DNA of 64,000 nt from Candidatus Izemoplasma sp. (GCA_036172455.1 JAXKVY010000003.1:124001-188000); one strand, 5' to 3'; counted from the stretch's first letter, positions 1 through 9,051 are shown. The notes: generated from the sequence alone by a model not told the origin. Translations and numbers: made by a program.

Positions 1-326
1 ATAGCACTTACTACAAATAACAGTAAATCAGCCCCAATGTACGGTCTTAATGCAATACCGATAATCGCTGCGGTGTAGGCACCAATCCCCATAAATCCAG
101 CGTGGCCAAGAACAAGTTCACCTAAAAATCCTGTCGCAATATTCAAACTGGTTGACATCACAATCATAATCAGGACCATAACCAGTAAGTTATAAATATA
201 ACGGTTGACTAATTGAAATTGAATGAGTGTAAACATCACAATAAAAATACTTGCAATAAGTGTATAATTGACAAAACGGGGATCAAGTAAAAATTCTTTA
301 ATGGTTTTCACTTTTGCTTTCATCAT
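1..326 (-). CDS. livM: Branched-chain amino-acid ABC permease LivM, N-terminal part (cut by window edge)
   Basis: Second membrane permease of a LIV-type amino-acid importer. The visible N-terminal part has hydrophobic segments followed by GFLGELVLGHAGFMGIGAY, the LivM-type conserved loop (S/G-x-G-x-x-x-L-G-H-A-G-F-x-x-I-G-A-Y). The ATG lies inside the TAATG overlap with the livH stop codon (326-328); a second ATG follows at once at 323. The rest, and presumably the ATPase genes livG and livF, lie beyond position 1. The family assignment is firm. Substrate specificity cannot be read from the sequence. Confidence 0.88.
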   Translation of the reverse strand, partial: MMKAKVKTIKEFLLDPRFVNYTLIASIFIVMFTLIQFQLVNRYIYNLLVMVLIMIVMSTSLNIATGFLGELVLGHAGFMGIGAYTAAIIGIALRPYIGADLLLFVVSA

Positions 327-1210
327 TACACCTTCTCTTTTCTATTTTTACCAAGAATCCCAGATGGTTTAAATAGGAGAATGACAATCAATAAACCAAA
401 GACAATAACATCAACCCATTTACTGGAGATATAGGCTTTTGTCATTGTTTCAATGATCCCAATGAGATATCCACCAATCATTGCCCCACCAATACTACCA
501 ATACCACCAAATACAGCTGCGATAAATGCTTTTAATCCTGGTAAGACACCCATTGTTGGATAAATTTGCGAATAGGTCATCGCATAAAAGATACCACCTA
601 GCGCACCGAGTGCACTCCCAATCGCAAAGGTTAAAGAAATGATGTTGTCAACATTGATTCCCATCAGTATAGCTGCTTCTTTATCTTGGCTGACTGCACG
701 CATTGCTTTTCCTGGTTTTGTCTTGTATACAAATAAAGTTAATAAAATCATAAATAAAATACTTAAACCAATTGTTAATAGCGTTAATCGTGAAATATCA
801 AAATTTAAAATTGTAATTGGTGTTGTATCAACAAGTGGTTTCATTACATAAGGGGTAGCACCAAAAATGAGCTGTGCGAGATGTTGTAAAAATAAACTCA
901 TTCCAATAGCTGTGATTAAGGCGCTAATCCTTGGTGCTTTACGCAGTTTTTTATACGCAACACGTTCAATTAATATACCGAGTATTGCCGCAAAAAACAT
1001 TGATAATACAATCACCACAAGAAATGGTAATTGAAATGATAATGAAAATGCAAATAAATAGGCAAAATATGCCCCAAACATCATGATCTCGCCATGAGCG
1101 AAATTAATCAGTTTGATGATGCCGTATACCATTGTGTATCCAATGGCAACTAATGCATAAATACTCCCTGTATTTAAGCCGTTTATAAGTTGACTAATAA
1201 ATAGTTCCAT
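326..1210 (-). CDS. livH: Branched-chain amino-acid ABC permease LivH
   Basis: Inner-membrane permease of 294 residues that pairs with LivM to import branched-chain amino acids or related compounds. About eight hydrophobic segments are visible. The N-terminus (QLINGLNTGSIYALVAIGYT) and the loop YGIIKLINFAHGEIMMFGAY are LivH hallmarks. A second conserved block, KAMRAVSQDKEAAILMGIN, is the cytoplasmic loop that contacts the ATPase. Length is normal. It is preceded by a hairpin terminator that separates it from the binding-protein gene, and its stop overlaps the livM start, so H and M are translationally coupled. Confidence 0.93.
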   Translation of the reverse strand: MELFISQLINGLNTGSIYALVAIGYTMVYGIIKLINFAHGEIMMFGAYFAYLFAFSLSFQLPFLVVIVLSMFFAAILGILIERVAYKKLRKAPRISALITAIGMSLFLQHLAQLIFGATPYVMKPLVDTTPITILNFDISRLTLLTIGLSILFMILLTLFVYKTKPGKAMRAVSQDKEAAILMGINVDNIISLTFAIGSALGALGGIFYAMTYSQIYPTMGVLPGLKAFIAAVFGGIGSIGGAMIGGYLIGIIETMTKAYISSKWVDVIVFGLLIVILLFKPSGILGKNRKEKV

Positions 1211-1226
1211 TCTATCACCTCGAGTT

Positions 1227-1255
1227 AAAAAAAGGGGGAAAACAATTTTTCCCCC
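1227..1255 (-). terminator. Intercistronic hairpin between binding protein and livH
   Basis: Read on the minus strand, GGGGGAAAA and TTTTCCCCC form a stem that is followed by a run of seven T. It sits just after the stop of the binding-protein gene and about 20 bases before livH. It should stop part of the transcripts, giving more binding protein than permease, as is common for ABC importers. Confidence 0.85.
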
Positions 1256-1263
1256 GTATTCTG

Positions 1264-2391
1264 TTATTCGTCCCCAGCTTCTACTTTAGCAAAGACTTCA
1301 TGGACACCATCGACAACTTGAATGATTGTTATGGATTTAATCGGATCTCCATTTTCATCAAATGTGATTGGACCTGTGACGCCATCTAAGAAATTTAGAT
1401 TACTTAACGCAGTCACTAAATCGTCTGCCTCTAAACTATCCGCATTTTCAATAGCTTCAACCATTGCATAAACAGCGTCGTATGCTAAGGCAGCAAGTGC
1501 GTTTGGTGCTTCACCATACTCAGCAGTATAGTTCACGACGAAGTCTTGTACATTGCTTGCTTCATCTGTTTTAGAATAATGATTTGCGAAGTAGAATCCA
1601 TTTGCGACATCAGCGTAGTCTGCTTCAATACCATCCCAACCATCACCGCCAATAAATGGTAAGTCTAACCCTAAGGTATCTGCTTGAGTTAAAATCGCGC
1701 CAACTTCTGCAACGTATGCTGGTAAGAATACAGCGTCATATGATCCATCTTTGATATTTGTCAATAATGCACTATAATCATCATCTTGTGCGCCAAACTC
1801 AAATCTATCATATGACAACCCGCGTGCATCAAACTCATCCATAAAGGCTTGAGCTAATCCTTGAGAATACGCATCGTCTCGGTTATACATGACAGCGGCA
1901 TTCGTAACATTTAGTTCAGTGTTCGCAAATATTGCGGCGGTACTTCCTTGATAGGAATCGGAATAACACGCTCTAAATACGTTCGGTGCATCTAATGTCA
2001 CGGTATCATTTGTTGCAGTTGGTGTTAAAATTGGTATATTGTCTTGTACAGCCAACCCTTTAATAGCTAATGTGACACTACTGAATGTTCCCCCGATTAA
2101 TGCATGAATTTCATCTTGATCGCGTAAGCGATTATAGGCATTAACACCCTCAGTTGAATCACCTTTACTATCGTATGCGATGATATCAATATCTTTATCT
2201 AGCACACCGCCTGCCGCATTAATTTCTTTTGCTGCAAGTTTTGCCCCATTTTCAACCGCAAGCCCATACATTGAATATTGTCCTGTCAGTGGTCCAATCA
2301 CACCTAATCGAACCGTATCATCTGTCTGTCCACATGCTGTGAGTGTAGCGGATAATAATACGACACTCACAATTAACAATAATTTTTTCAT
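1264..2391 (-). CDS. livJ: Branched-chain amino-acid ABC substrate-binding lipoprotein
   Basis: Extracellular binding component of the LIV-type importer, 375 residues, normal for the family. A lipoprotein signal peptide ends in LTAC with the lipidated Cys at residue 20. The mature part begins VRLGVIGPLTGQYSMYG and continues AVENGAKLAAKEINAAGG, the classical LivJ/LivK periplasmic-binding fold start. A later segment, LIGGTFSSVTLAIKGLA, forms part of the ligand pocket in this family. It is the first gene of the liv operon. Two palindromic sites lie upstream at 2470-2502. Whether it binds Leu/Ile/Val or another compound is not decided by the sequence. Confidence 0.9.
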   Translation of the reverse strand: MKKLLLIVSVVLLSATLTACGQTDDTVRLGVIGPLTGQYSMYGLAVENGAKLAAKEINAAGGVLDKDIDIIAYDSKGDSTEGVNAYNRLRDQDEIHALIGGTFSSVTLAIKGLAVQDNIPILTPTATNDTVTLDAPNVFRACYSDSYQGSTAAIFANTELNVTNAAVMYNRDDAYSQGLAQAFMDEFDARGLSYDRFEFGAQDDDYSALLTNIKDGSYDAVFLPAYVAEVGAILTQADTLGLDLPFIGGDGWDGIEADYADVANGFYFANHYSKTDEASNVQDFVVNYTAEYGEAPNALAALAYDAVYAMVEAIENADSLEADDLVTALSNLNFLDGVTGPITFDENGDPIKSITIIQVVDGVHEVFAKVEAGDE

Positions 2392-2469
2392 TAGAAATAC
2401 CCTCTCTCAAATTGTATTTTGTGAAAATGATACACCTTTTTATTAATAGTTACAAGGCTTTTTACAAAA

Positions 2470-2483
2470 TGAAAACGTTTATA
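2470..2483. promoter_or_regulatory. cre-like site upstream of the liv operon
   Basis: TGAAAACGTTTATA matches the CcpA cre consensus TGWAARCGYTWNCW at all but one position. It lies about 80 bases upstream of the binding-protein start codon. Site identity is inferred from the motif alone. Confidence 0.4.
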
Positions 2484-2488
2484 TTTAA

Positions 2489-2502
2489 TGAAAATGTTTT
2501 CA
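2489..2502. promoter_or_regulatory. TGAAAATGTTTTCA operator, liv copy
   Basis: Near-palindrome with arms TGAAAA and TTTTCA around a TG centre. The identical 14-mer occurs at 4385-4398 upstream of the threonine operon, which argues for a shared regulator of amino-acid genes. It could also be a degenerate cre site. Confidence 0.5.
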
Positions 2503-2539
2503 TAGAATTATATTGCAACTATATTTGAAAAGAATATAA

Positions 2540-2565
2540 AAACCACAGCCATTAGACTGTGGTTT
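2540..2565 (-). terminator. Terminator of the PEPCK-like gene
   Basis: On the minus strand AAACCACAG pairs with CTGTGGTTT across an 8-base loop and is followed by T-rich sequence. It lies four bases beyond the stop codon at 2569. Confidence 0.85.
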
Positions 2566-2568
2566 GGA

Positions 2569-4302
2569 TTAATGTTTGTTTGTCATCAACCAATCAAATA
2601 ATGCAAGTGCTGCTTCTTCAGGTCCTTTGCGTTCAAATCCTTCTATTGCTAGTTTTGTATACATTTGACCAACAGGAATCGCTGTATCAAATAACGTGTC
2701 ATATGTTTTGTCGATGATATCTAATGTTTGATCTTGCCGTTGTAAAGGGCCAAATGGGTTAGCAAAGAAGGAGGTAACAACACCTGTTTCATTGGTTGTA
2801 CCTTTTGCTTTTCTAGCGCCTTTAATATAGGTTTCTTTCGCTTTTTCAACATTTTCGAATAAAACGATTGTCTCATCATTATCTTCAAAGTTGTTGGCAT
2901 AAAGCAAGACATCGACAGGGTAACCTTTTTGGATGGTCTGATACGTTGTTATTGGGAGAATGACACGGGCATTGATTCTGTTTGGATTCATGAATATCGC
3001 GCGATCCATTTCTTTGAAAGAGTAACCCATATCGAGATCATCTAATCTAACAAAAGCGCCAATTTCTGTACCGTAGCCTTTGACAGTATTGTCTTCAACT
3101 TTAAATGTTCCCATATCGTCAAAGATAATTTTCATTTCTTTCAAATGGTCTTCACTTAGCGTTCTAAGAGCTTCTAGGCTTTCACTTTTACCGGCACCGC
3201 TATCCCCTATAATAGCGATATTGGCGGATAATCCATTTTTTAAGGTGATATTTACCATGGCGCCATGCATTGGTAAGTGACCCTGGTTAAGCATTTTGAC
3301 ATTGTGTAGTGTTAGAATCATTTTCTTCATGTATCCAAAATAGTCAATTGATTCTGTATTACTAACATAGCCTACAAGTAGATCATTCTCTTGATCATCA
3401 TAAAAGACTGTTTCTTTTGTTTTGTCACTATTTCTAGCGCCAAAAACATAAATTAAATCAGGGCGTTTGCCTTTGATTTCTTCTTGCGTTGCTAATTCGA
3501 AAAGGTTTGCCAAAGCAATGCCTTGTGACAAGAAATCCCGGTGAAAATAAATGTAGGTAAAAAATTCTCCCACTTTTGCAGGATAACAGAAGAAGTGGTC
3601 TGTGTTGATAGCTATGTCTTCTAATGGATTTGTAAAAACTTCTTCAAAAAACCCTTCACGTTTATTCATGATTGGATACATTATAAATGGGGGTGTCAGG
3701 ATTATTTTACTGATTGTATTAATCGGTTTTAACTGATTGTATTGTTTTGGCAAGTCAGTCTCAACATGTGATAAAACAAAACCAACATTAATCCCTGCAT
3801 GTGCTTGGCGATAAACATTGGGATAACTGTTTGTGATATTATGTTCAATCAAACGATAGGTTGTTAAAATTAAGTTCGCAAAGTTATTGTTTGCTTTTAT
3901 GAACTGATTGTGTTCAATACCACTTGTGATATTGTCTTTTTGAATTAACGCATATCGTTCAAGGTGACGCCAATAAAAATAAAGACCTTCTACAAAGTCA
4001 ATAATATCCGTTGTATCTTCTAAAATAGCGTGGTATTCTGGATTTAAGTTTTTTACCTCTTTGGTATCAAGAATAAGTAGTAACTTAAATAATTCTAGTA
4101 ATATGTCGCTTAATGGTCGCTCTTGACTAAATGATTCAAGACGTTCAATTAAAAGAGTATCTTCCTTCTTTTGTTGTCTAATGAAGTGTTTTAAAACGGC
4201 GAAAAACCCTTTTGATTCTAACAACTCCTTAGATGTTTTACAGTAGTTAAGCGAGAAATTAAGGATGACATTGTTTCTGTTATGTGAAAATTCTTTAACC
4301 AT
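2569..4302 (-). CDS. P-loop protein of the PEPCK/HPr-kinase superfamily, possibly PEP carboxykinase-like
   Basis: A protein of 577 residues from the ATG at 4302, chosen because a CGGAG ribosome site lies eight bases before it; the in-frame GTG three codons upstream is less likely. The C-terminal half holds a Walker A motif GDSGAGKSES, close to the HPr-kinase motif GDSGIGKSET, and a Walker B-like IIFDDMGTF about 30 residues later. The ending FFANPFGPLQRQ and the order of motifs recall the PEP carboxykinase/HPr kinase fold. The N-terminal 300 residues are mostly helical and match nothing I recognise. It has no signal peptide and is a single-gene unit divergent from thrC. Function is inferred only from the superfamily. 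It could be a carboxykinase or a protein kinase. Confidence 0.5.
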   Translation of the reverse strand: MVKEFSHNRNNVILNFSLNYCKTSKELLESKGFFAVLKHFIRQQKKEDTLLIERLESFSQERPLSDILLELFKLLLILDTKEVKNLNPEYHAILEDTTDIIDFVEGLYFYWRHLERYALIQKDNITSGIEHNQFIKANNNFANLILTTYRLIEHNITNSYPNVYRQAHAGINVGFVLSHVETDLPKQYNQLKPINTISKIILTPPFIMYPIMNKREGFFEEVFTNPLEDIAINTDHFFCYPAKVGEFFTYIYFHRDFLSQGIALANLFELATQEEIKGKRPDLIYVFGARNSDKTKETVFYDDQENDLLVGYVSNTESIDYFGYMKKMILTLHNVKMLNQGHLPMHGAMVNITLKNGLSANIAIIGDSGAGKSESLEALRTLSEDHLKEMKIIFDDMGTFKVEDNTVKGYGTEIGAFVRLDDLDMGYSFKEMDRAIFMNPNRINARVILPITTYQTIQKGYPVDVLLYANNFEDNDETIVLFENVEKAKETYIKGARKAKGTTNETGVVTSFFANPFGPLQRQDQTLDIIDKTYDTLFDTAIPVGQMYTKLAIEGFERKGPEEAALALFDWLMTNKH

Positions 4303-4353
4303 AGTTATCACTCCGTATCGCTATTTTACCAAACAAACTGCAAAATAACACAA

Positions 4354-4367
4354 AGAAAGTGTTTTCA
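4354..4367. promoter_or_regulatory. Degenerate copy of the TGAAAATGTTTTCA operator
   Basis: AGAAAGTGTTTTCA differs from the 14-mer at 4385-4398 at two positions and lies 31 bases before it. Together they could form a tandem operator in the divergent promoter region between the PEPCK-like gene and thrC. Confidence 0.35.
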
Positions 4368-4384
4368 TACATAGGAACTGCAAG

Positions 4385-4398
4385 TGAAAATGTTTTCA
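4385..4398. promoter_or_regulatory. TGAAAATGTTTTCA operator, thr copy
   Basis: Identical to the site at 2489-2502. It lies 52 bases before the thrC start codon, in the 148-base divergent intergenic region, in a position where it could control both flanking genes. Confidence 0.5.
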
Positions 4399-4450
4399 TT
4401 GTCAAAAATAGTGAAGTAATGTTATCATAAAAGAACAAGGTGGTGATGAG

Positions 4451-5896
4451 ATGGTTTTAAGTACACGAAGTAACCATATAGTAGATATTGAAACAGCCCT
4501 CTTAAATGGGTTGGCAGAGGATGGTGGACTCTATGTAATTGATGAGTTACCAGCGTTTTTTGATCACTCTTTAAAAATGGATAATTATAAAACCATTGCA
4601 TTTAAGTTATTACACACGTTATTACCATTTGAAGAGGCAGATTTGATACAGCTGATTAATGACGCTTACAAACACTTTCCTAAAGAGATTATTAAATTAT
4701 CACATCATGATAGATATAGTTTTTTAGAGTTATACCATGGACCGACGTTCTCATTTAAAGATATGGCCTTACAACTCTTGCCACAATTAATAGAACATGT
4801 GAAAACAAGACAAGGTATCAAACGACAAACACTTGTTTTAACCGCAACATCAGGTGATACTGGTAGTGCTGCTTTAGCGGGATATGATTCTTTTAAGAAC
4901 GCCAAAGTGATTGTTCTATACCCTAAACAAGGTGTGAGTCCTTTTCAGGAACATCAAATGAACAGTTATCAAGATGATAACCATCATATATATGGAATAG
5001 ATGGGAACTTTGATGACTGTCAAAGCGTTATCAAAGACGCTTTTCAAAACGTGAATCGTAATGAGGTCCTTGTAACCTCTGCAAACTCAATAAATATTGG
5101 ACGATTAATCGCTCAAATAATTTATTACTTCGCCAGTTATAACAAGTTTATGAATGCTCATAATTTAACATATGGTCAACCGATTAACGTGGTTGTACCG
5201 AGTGGTAATTTCGGGAATGTATTATCCTGTTATTATGCGAAACAAATGGGACTTCCTATCCATAAAATGATTATAGCTTCAAATCAAAATAATGTTCTTA
5301 CAGAGTTCTTTAAGACAGGTATCTATAAAGTTGATTCAGAGATTAAGCAAAGCTATTCACCGTCAATGGATATATCAATTCCAAGCAACTTAGAACGATA
5401 TATATTTGCATTATTAGACCGTGATCATCAGGCGTTAAACAACTTGATGAAAACACTCAAAAAAACACATAAAATAGAAGTTAAAGAGGTATTAGAACAA
5501 ACGGATTTTTATGCCAATTATGCTTCGGAAGAAGATACTTTAGAAACAATTAAAAACGTGTTTCATAAAGAACGAAAAGTGATTGATCCACATACGGCTG
5601 TGGCAAAAAAAGTCTATGACAAATATTGTCAAGAAACACAAGACGATACACGGACCATGATTGTCTCTACAGCGAGTCCATATAAATTTTCTAAAGCAGT
5701 ATCTGAGGCACTTTCCTTACCGAAAAGTCATGATCTTTTAACACAAATAAAACAGATTGGTCAACTCGATCAATTATCAATTGATCCACGCATTATATCG
5801 CTCTTTGATACTACCGTCATCGAAAAAGAGCTATCTAAGAAAGGCGCATTAGATCAGGTGTTGAAGACACTTGACAACGACTATGTTACGAGTTAG
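4451..5896 (+). CDS. thrC: Threonine synthase
   Basis: PLP enzyme converting O-phosphohomoserine to threonine in the cytoplasm. At 481 residues it belongs to the longer threonine synthase class found in E. coli and yeast. The PLP lysine is in HGPTFSFKDMALQLLPQL (around residue 103), and TATSGDTGSAALAGY binds the phosphate of the cofactor. The ATG follows the ribosome site AAGGTGGTGATGAG. It is the first gene of thrC-thrB-asd-lysC, and its end overlaps thrB by 14 bases. Assignment is supported by both motifs and operon. Confidence 0.93.
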   Translation: MVLSTRSNHIVDIETALLNGLAEDGGLYVIDELPAFFDHSLKMDNYKTIAFKLLHTLLPFEEADLIQLINDAYKHFPKEIIKLSHHDRYSFLELYHGPTFSFKDMALQLLPQLIEHVKTRQGIKRQTLVLTATSGDTGSAALAGYDSFKNAKVIVLYPKQGVSPFQEHQMNSYQDDNHHIYGIDGNFDDCQSVIKDAFQNVNRNEVLVTSANSINIGRLIAQIIYYFASYNKFMNAHNLTYGQPINVVVPSGNFGNVLSCYYAKQMGLPIHKMIIASNQNNVLTEFFKTGIYKVDSEIKQSYSPSMDISIPSNLERYIFALLDRDHQALNNLMKTLKKTHKIEVKEVLEQTDFYANYASEEDTLETIKNVFHKERKVIDPHTAVAKKVYDKYCQETQDDTRTMIVSTASPYKFSKAVSEALSLPKSHDLLTQIKQIGQLDQLSIDPRIISLFDTTVIEKELSKKGALDQVLKTLDNDYVTS

Positions 5897-6746
5897 AGTA
5901 CCAGCAACAAGCGCAAACCTTGGTAGTGGGTTTGATATGGCTGCGCTCGCATTAGATTTGTATAATCAGTTTGATATAAAACGGTATCATCGGTTAGTAT
6001 TTAAAGGATTTGACCCCCGGTTTAATCATCCAGATAATTTAGTTTATCAATCCTATTTAAAGGCGTTAAAACACATAAATCCTATGACAGAAGCATTCAC
6101 GTTCCATATTACGCTTAGTGAAAATGCGATACCCGTCGCCCGAGGACTTGGCAGTAGTGCAAGTTGTATAATTGCAGGGATTATGGCTGCGAACCACTTT
6201 CATGAGCTTAACTTAGAAGGGCGGGATATATTTCAATTAGCTGTCAAACTAGAAGGCCACGCTGATAATGTAGGGGCTGCTATTTATGGTGGTTTAATTA
6301 GTGTTATGCAAACAGGTAAGGAGTATACGATCATTAAGCATGATATCCATAAATCTTTTACATTTGATCTTTTTATACCGGACTTTACAGGAGACACAAA
6401 AACATTAAGAGACGTCGTACCTACGGATTTTCATCGTCAAGATGTTGTCTATCAATTAGAACGTGTTGCTGCATTGTTTAAAGCATTTAAAGATGGGGAT
6501 ATTACGTTATTAAAAGAGGCTGTAAAAGATGGTATACACCAAAATAAACGTATTCAGGTATTAAAACTTTATACGTATATTCACGCATTATCAAATGATG
6601 ATTGTGTTATGGTATTAAGTGGATCAGGACCGACTTTGTTAAGAATCCGTGGGAAAGGTAAGGTCTTGCCGGAACAAACGACTACATTAAATAAGATAGA
6701 ATCATTACAACTAAGTAATGGGACAACAATAGAGGTGTTAAAATGA
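5883..6746 (+). CDS. thrB: Homoserine kinase
   Basis: GHMP-family kinase phosphorylating homoserine, the step before threonine synthase. The start MLRVRVPATSANLGSGFD is the typical N-terminus. I chose the ATG at 5883 over an in-frame TTG at 5871 because the family starts here. The ATP-binding motif PVARGLGSSASC is at about residues 85-96, and the C-terminal GHMP motif VMVLSGSGPTLL is present. Length (287 residues) is normal. It overlaps thrC by 14 bases and asd by 4 (ATGA), so translation is coupled. Confidence 0.93.
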   Translation: MLRVRVPATSANLGSGFDMAALALDLYNQFDIKRYHRLVFKGFDPRFNHPDNLVYQSYLKALKHINPMTEAFTFHITLSENAIPVARGLGSSASCIIAGIMAANHFHELNLEGRDIFQLAVKLEGHADNVGAAIYGGLISVMQTGKEYTIIKHDIHKSFTFDLFIPDFTGDTKTLRDVVPTDFHRQDVVYQLERVAALFKAFKDGDITLLKEAVKDGIHQNKRIQVLKLYTYIHALSNDDCVMVLSGSGPTLLRIRGKGKVLPEQTTTLNKIESLQLSNGTTIEVLK

Positions 6747-7699
6747 AACAATATAATGTCGCAATAGTTGGCGCAACAGGACTTGTTGGGCAGACATTTT
6801 TAGAAATCTTAAACAATACGGACTTACCGATTAAGTCATTACGTCTTTTCGCATCAGAAAAATCTAAAGGAAAAACCTTATATTATAAGGATCAACCGAT
6901 AACAATTGAGACAATTGAAAAAGGAGTTTTTGAAACTGTCGATTATGCCTTGTTTAGTATCGGAAGTTTACTTAGTAAACAATACGCCAAACAAGCAAAT
7001 AAAGAAGGGTGTAAAGTTATTGATAATTCAAGTGCATTTCGTTTTGATGATGAGGTTCCTCTTGTCGTACCCAGTATAAACTTTGATGATGTCATAACTC
7101 ATGATTTGATAGCGAATCCAAATTGTTCAACCATTCAAAGTGTCATTCCGCTTGATGTGATTCGTCAATTAGCAAATATTTTAACCGTTCGTTACACCAC
7201 TTACCAATCAGTATCCGGTAGTGGTCATAAAGGCCTTGAAGCGCTACATGAAAACACAGGCTTTTATCCTGTTGATATCAAACAAACGGTTTATCCCAAA
7301 ATTGATGTTTTATTAGATGATGGATACACCTTTGAAGAAAAGAAAATGATTGATGAAACACAAAAAATATTACATGATCCTCATATACTCTTAAACGCGA
7401 CATGTGTACGTGTCCCGGTAGAACGAGGTCACGCCGTTTCAATCGAAGTAAAAACAGATAAACAGATTGATCTTGATGTCTTAAAAGCGGCTCTTAATGA
7501 CCATCCGATGATCACACTCGACGCATTTCCTAATACAGTTGATGTGAGTCGTAAGAATATCGTGAGTGTAGGGCGCATTCGTCGCGATAAAATTGATCAA
7601 AATGGGATCTTGCTATTTATCGCTGCGGATAATTTATATGTTGGTGCTGCGCAAAATGCAGTTGATATCTTACAAAAGATGATGGCTCATGAAGCGTGA
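6743..7699 (+). CDS. asd: Aspartate-semialdehyde dehydrogenase
   Basis: Reduces aspartyl phosphate to aspartate semialdehyde with NADPH, feeding threonine, methionine and lysine synthesis. The Rossmann start NVAIVGATGLVGQTFLEIL, the catalytic cysteine in ANPNCSTIQSV (about residue 130) and the later VPVERGHAVSIEV with the catalytic histidine are visible. At 318 residues it is slightly short but complete. It overlaps thrB by 4 bases and lysC by 11 bases in a tight operon. Confidence 0.93.
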   Translation: MKQYNVAIVGATGLVGQTFLEILNNTDLPIKSLRLFASEKSKGKTLYYKDQPITIETIEKGVFETVDYALFSIGSLLSKQYAKQANKEGCKVIDNSSAFRFDDEVPLVVPSINFDDVITHDLIANPNCSTIQSVIPLDVIRQLANILTVRYTTYQSVSGSGHKGLEALHENTGFYPVDIKQTVYPKIDVLLDDGYTFEEKKMIDETQKILHDPHILLNATCVRVPVERGHAVSIEVKTDKQIDLDVLKAALNDHPMITLDAFPNTVDVSRKNIVSVGRIRRDKIDQNGILLFIAADNLYVGAAQNAVDILQKMMAHEA

Positions 7700-9002
7700 T
7701 ATTAAAGTCTGTAAATTTGGGGGGACATCTGTCGCATCAAGTCAGCAGTTTAAACAAATACAACATATTGTTTCATTAGACAATACACGTAAAATTATTG
7801 TTGTGAGTGCTCCCGGTAAAATAGCAGATAGCCAAGCAAAAGTGACTGATTTATTATACTTATTATATGAACATATTAAATATGACACAGATTACCGCCA
7901 TTTACTACACCAAATAACTGATCGATTCATTGAAATAAAAAACAATTTAGGATTATCTTTTGATGTTAAACAGTACATGAGTGATCTTTCAAAAAATCTA
8001 AGTAAGACGGTTCATCGTGATTGGCTTGTGAGTCGTGGTGAATACCTCACCGCAAAACTTATGAGTGAGTTTTTAGGGTATACCTTTTTAGATAGTTACC
8101 AACATATTTTTGTCAATTATGATAAACAAATTGATTATGATAAAACAGAATCAACTATGGCAAAAATTAATGTAGATCATGGCATTGTGATGCCAGGGTT
8201 TTATGCCACGACACCGAATAAAGATGTTACCCTGTTATCTCGTGGGGGTAGTGATACCACCGCAAGCATTATTGCATATGCACTAAACGTAAAGGCTTAT
8301 GAAAATTTTACAGATGTGAATGGCGTATATGTGACCGATCCAACAATTGTCAAAGATGCTAAAATCATTCCTGCTTTAAACTATAGTGAAATTAAAGAAC
8401 TATCGTATCGCGGAGCGAAATTGTTTCATCAAGAAGCAATCACACCTGTCGCAAAAAGAGATATTCCAATTATCATTAAAAACACCAATCAACCAGAAGA
8501 AGCGGGTACGATCATTTCTTCGAATGCCTCACCTAAAGAGCATATTGTTACGGCTATTTCAGGAAAAAAAGAGTTTACGATATTTAACATTACTAAAACC
8601 GGAGACGAGGCAAAAACAAAAATATTACAATCAATCATCACTATTTTCATGCGTCATAATATTGAAATAGAACATATCCCAAGTGGCATTGATTCGTTTA
8701 GTGTGATTGTGTCACATGACCAAGTGGATACATCTAAGTTTATGATTATGAGTCAACTTAGTGAATTAGACGGTATAGAACGGATTGATATTGAAGAATC
8801 CCTTGCATTAATTGCCGTTGTGGGTAAAAATATGGCCAAAACTCCTGGTGTGGCTGGTAAGTTATTTAGTGCATTAGGAAATGCCAAGATTAATATTAAA
8901 GTAATCGCCCAATCATCAACAGAGTTAAGTGTCATCGTTGGTGTTGATGAACCCGACTATAGTGATGCTATTACGACCATATATCATACCTTTTTTGAAT
9001 AA
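7689..9002 (+). CDS. lysC: Aspartate kinase (monofunctional)
   Basis: Phosphorylates aspartate, the first step of the aspartate family pathway. The N-terminus KVCKFGGTSVASSQQFKQI is the signature of the kinase domain, and LLSRGGSDTTASIIAYAL is the second substrate-binding block. The last 150 residues carry two ACT-type regulatory segments, one containing AVVGKNMAKTPGVAGKLFSAL. At 437 residues it is monofunctional, with no fused homoserine dehydrogenase. It is the last gene of the operon, followed by a strong terminator. The pathway step between asd and thrB (homoserine dehydrogenase) is not encoded here. Confidence 0.93.
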   Translation: MKRDIKVCKFGGTSVASSQQFKQIQHIVSLDNTRKIIVVSAPGKIADSQAKVTDLLYLLYEHIKYDTDYRHLLHQITDRFIEIKNNLGLSFDVKQYMSDLSKNLSKTVHRDWLVSRGEYLTAKLMSEFLGYTFLDSYQHIFVNYDKQIDYDKTESTMAKINVDHGIVMPGFYATTPNKDVTLLSRGGSDTTASIIAYALNVKAYENFTDVNGVYVTDPTIVKDAKIIPALNYSEIKELSYRGAKLFHQEAITPVAKRDIPIIIKNTNQPEEAGTIISSNASPKEHIVTAISGKKEFTIFNITKTGDEAKTKILQSIITIFMRHNIEIEHIPSGIDSFSVIVSHDQVDTSKFMIMSQLSELDGIERIDIEESLALIAVVGKNMAKTPGVAGKLFSALGNAKINIKVIAQSSTELSVIVGVDEPDYSDAITTIYHTFFE

Positions 9003-9008
9003 AGAAAA

Positions 9009-9051
9009 AGCCTGCTAACTTGACAAGGTCAAGCTAGTAGGCTATTTTTTT
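9009..9051. terminator. Bidirectional terminator between lysC and hydrogenase operon
   Basis: A 16-base stem (arms 9009-9024 and 9028-9043, two mismatches) with a 3-base loop is followed by a run of T on the plus strand and preceded by A-rich sequence for the minus strand. It serves two convergent operons. Confidence 0.9.
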
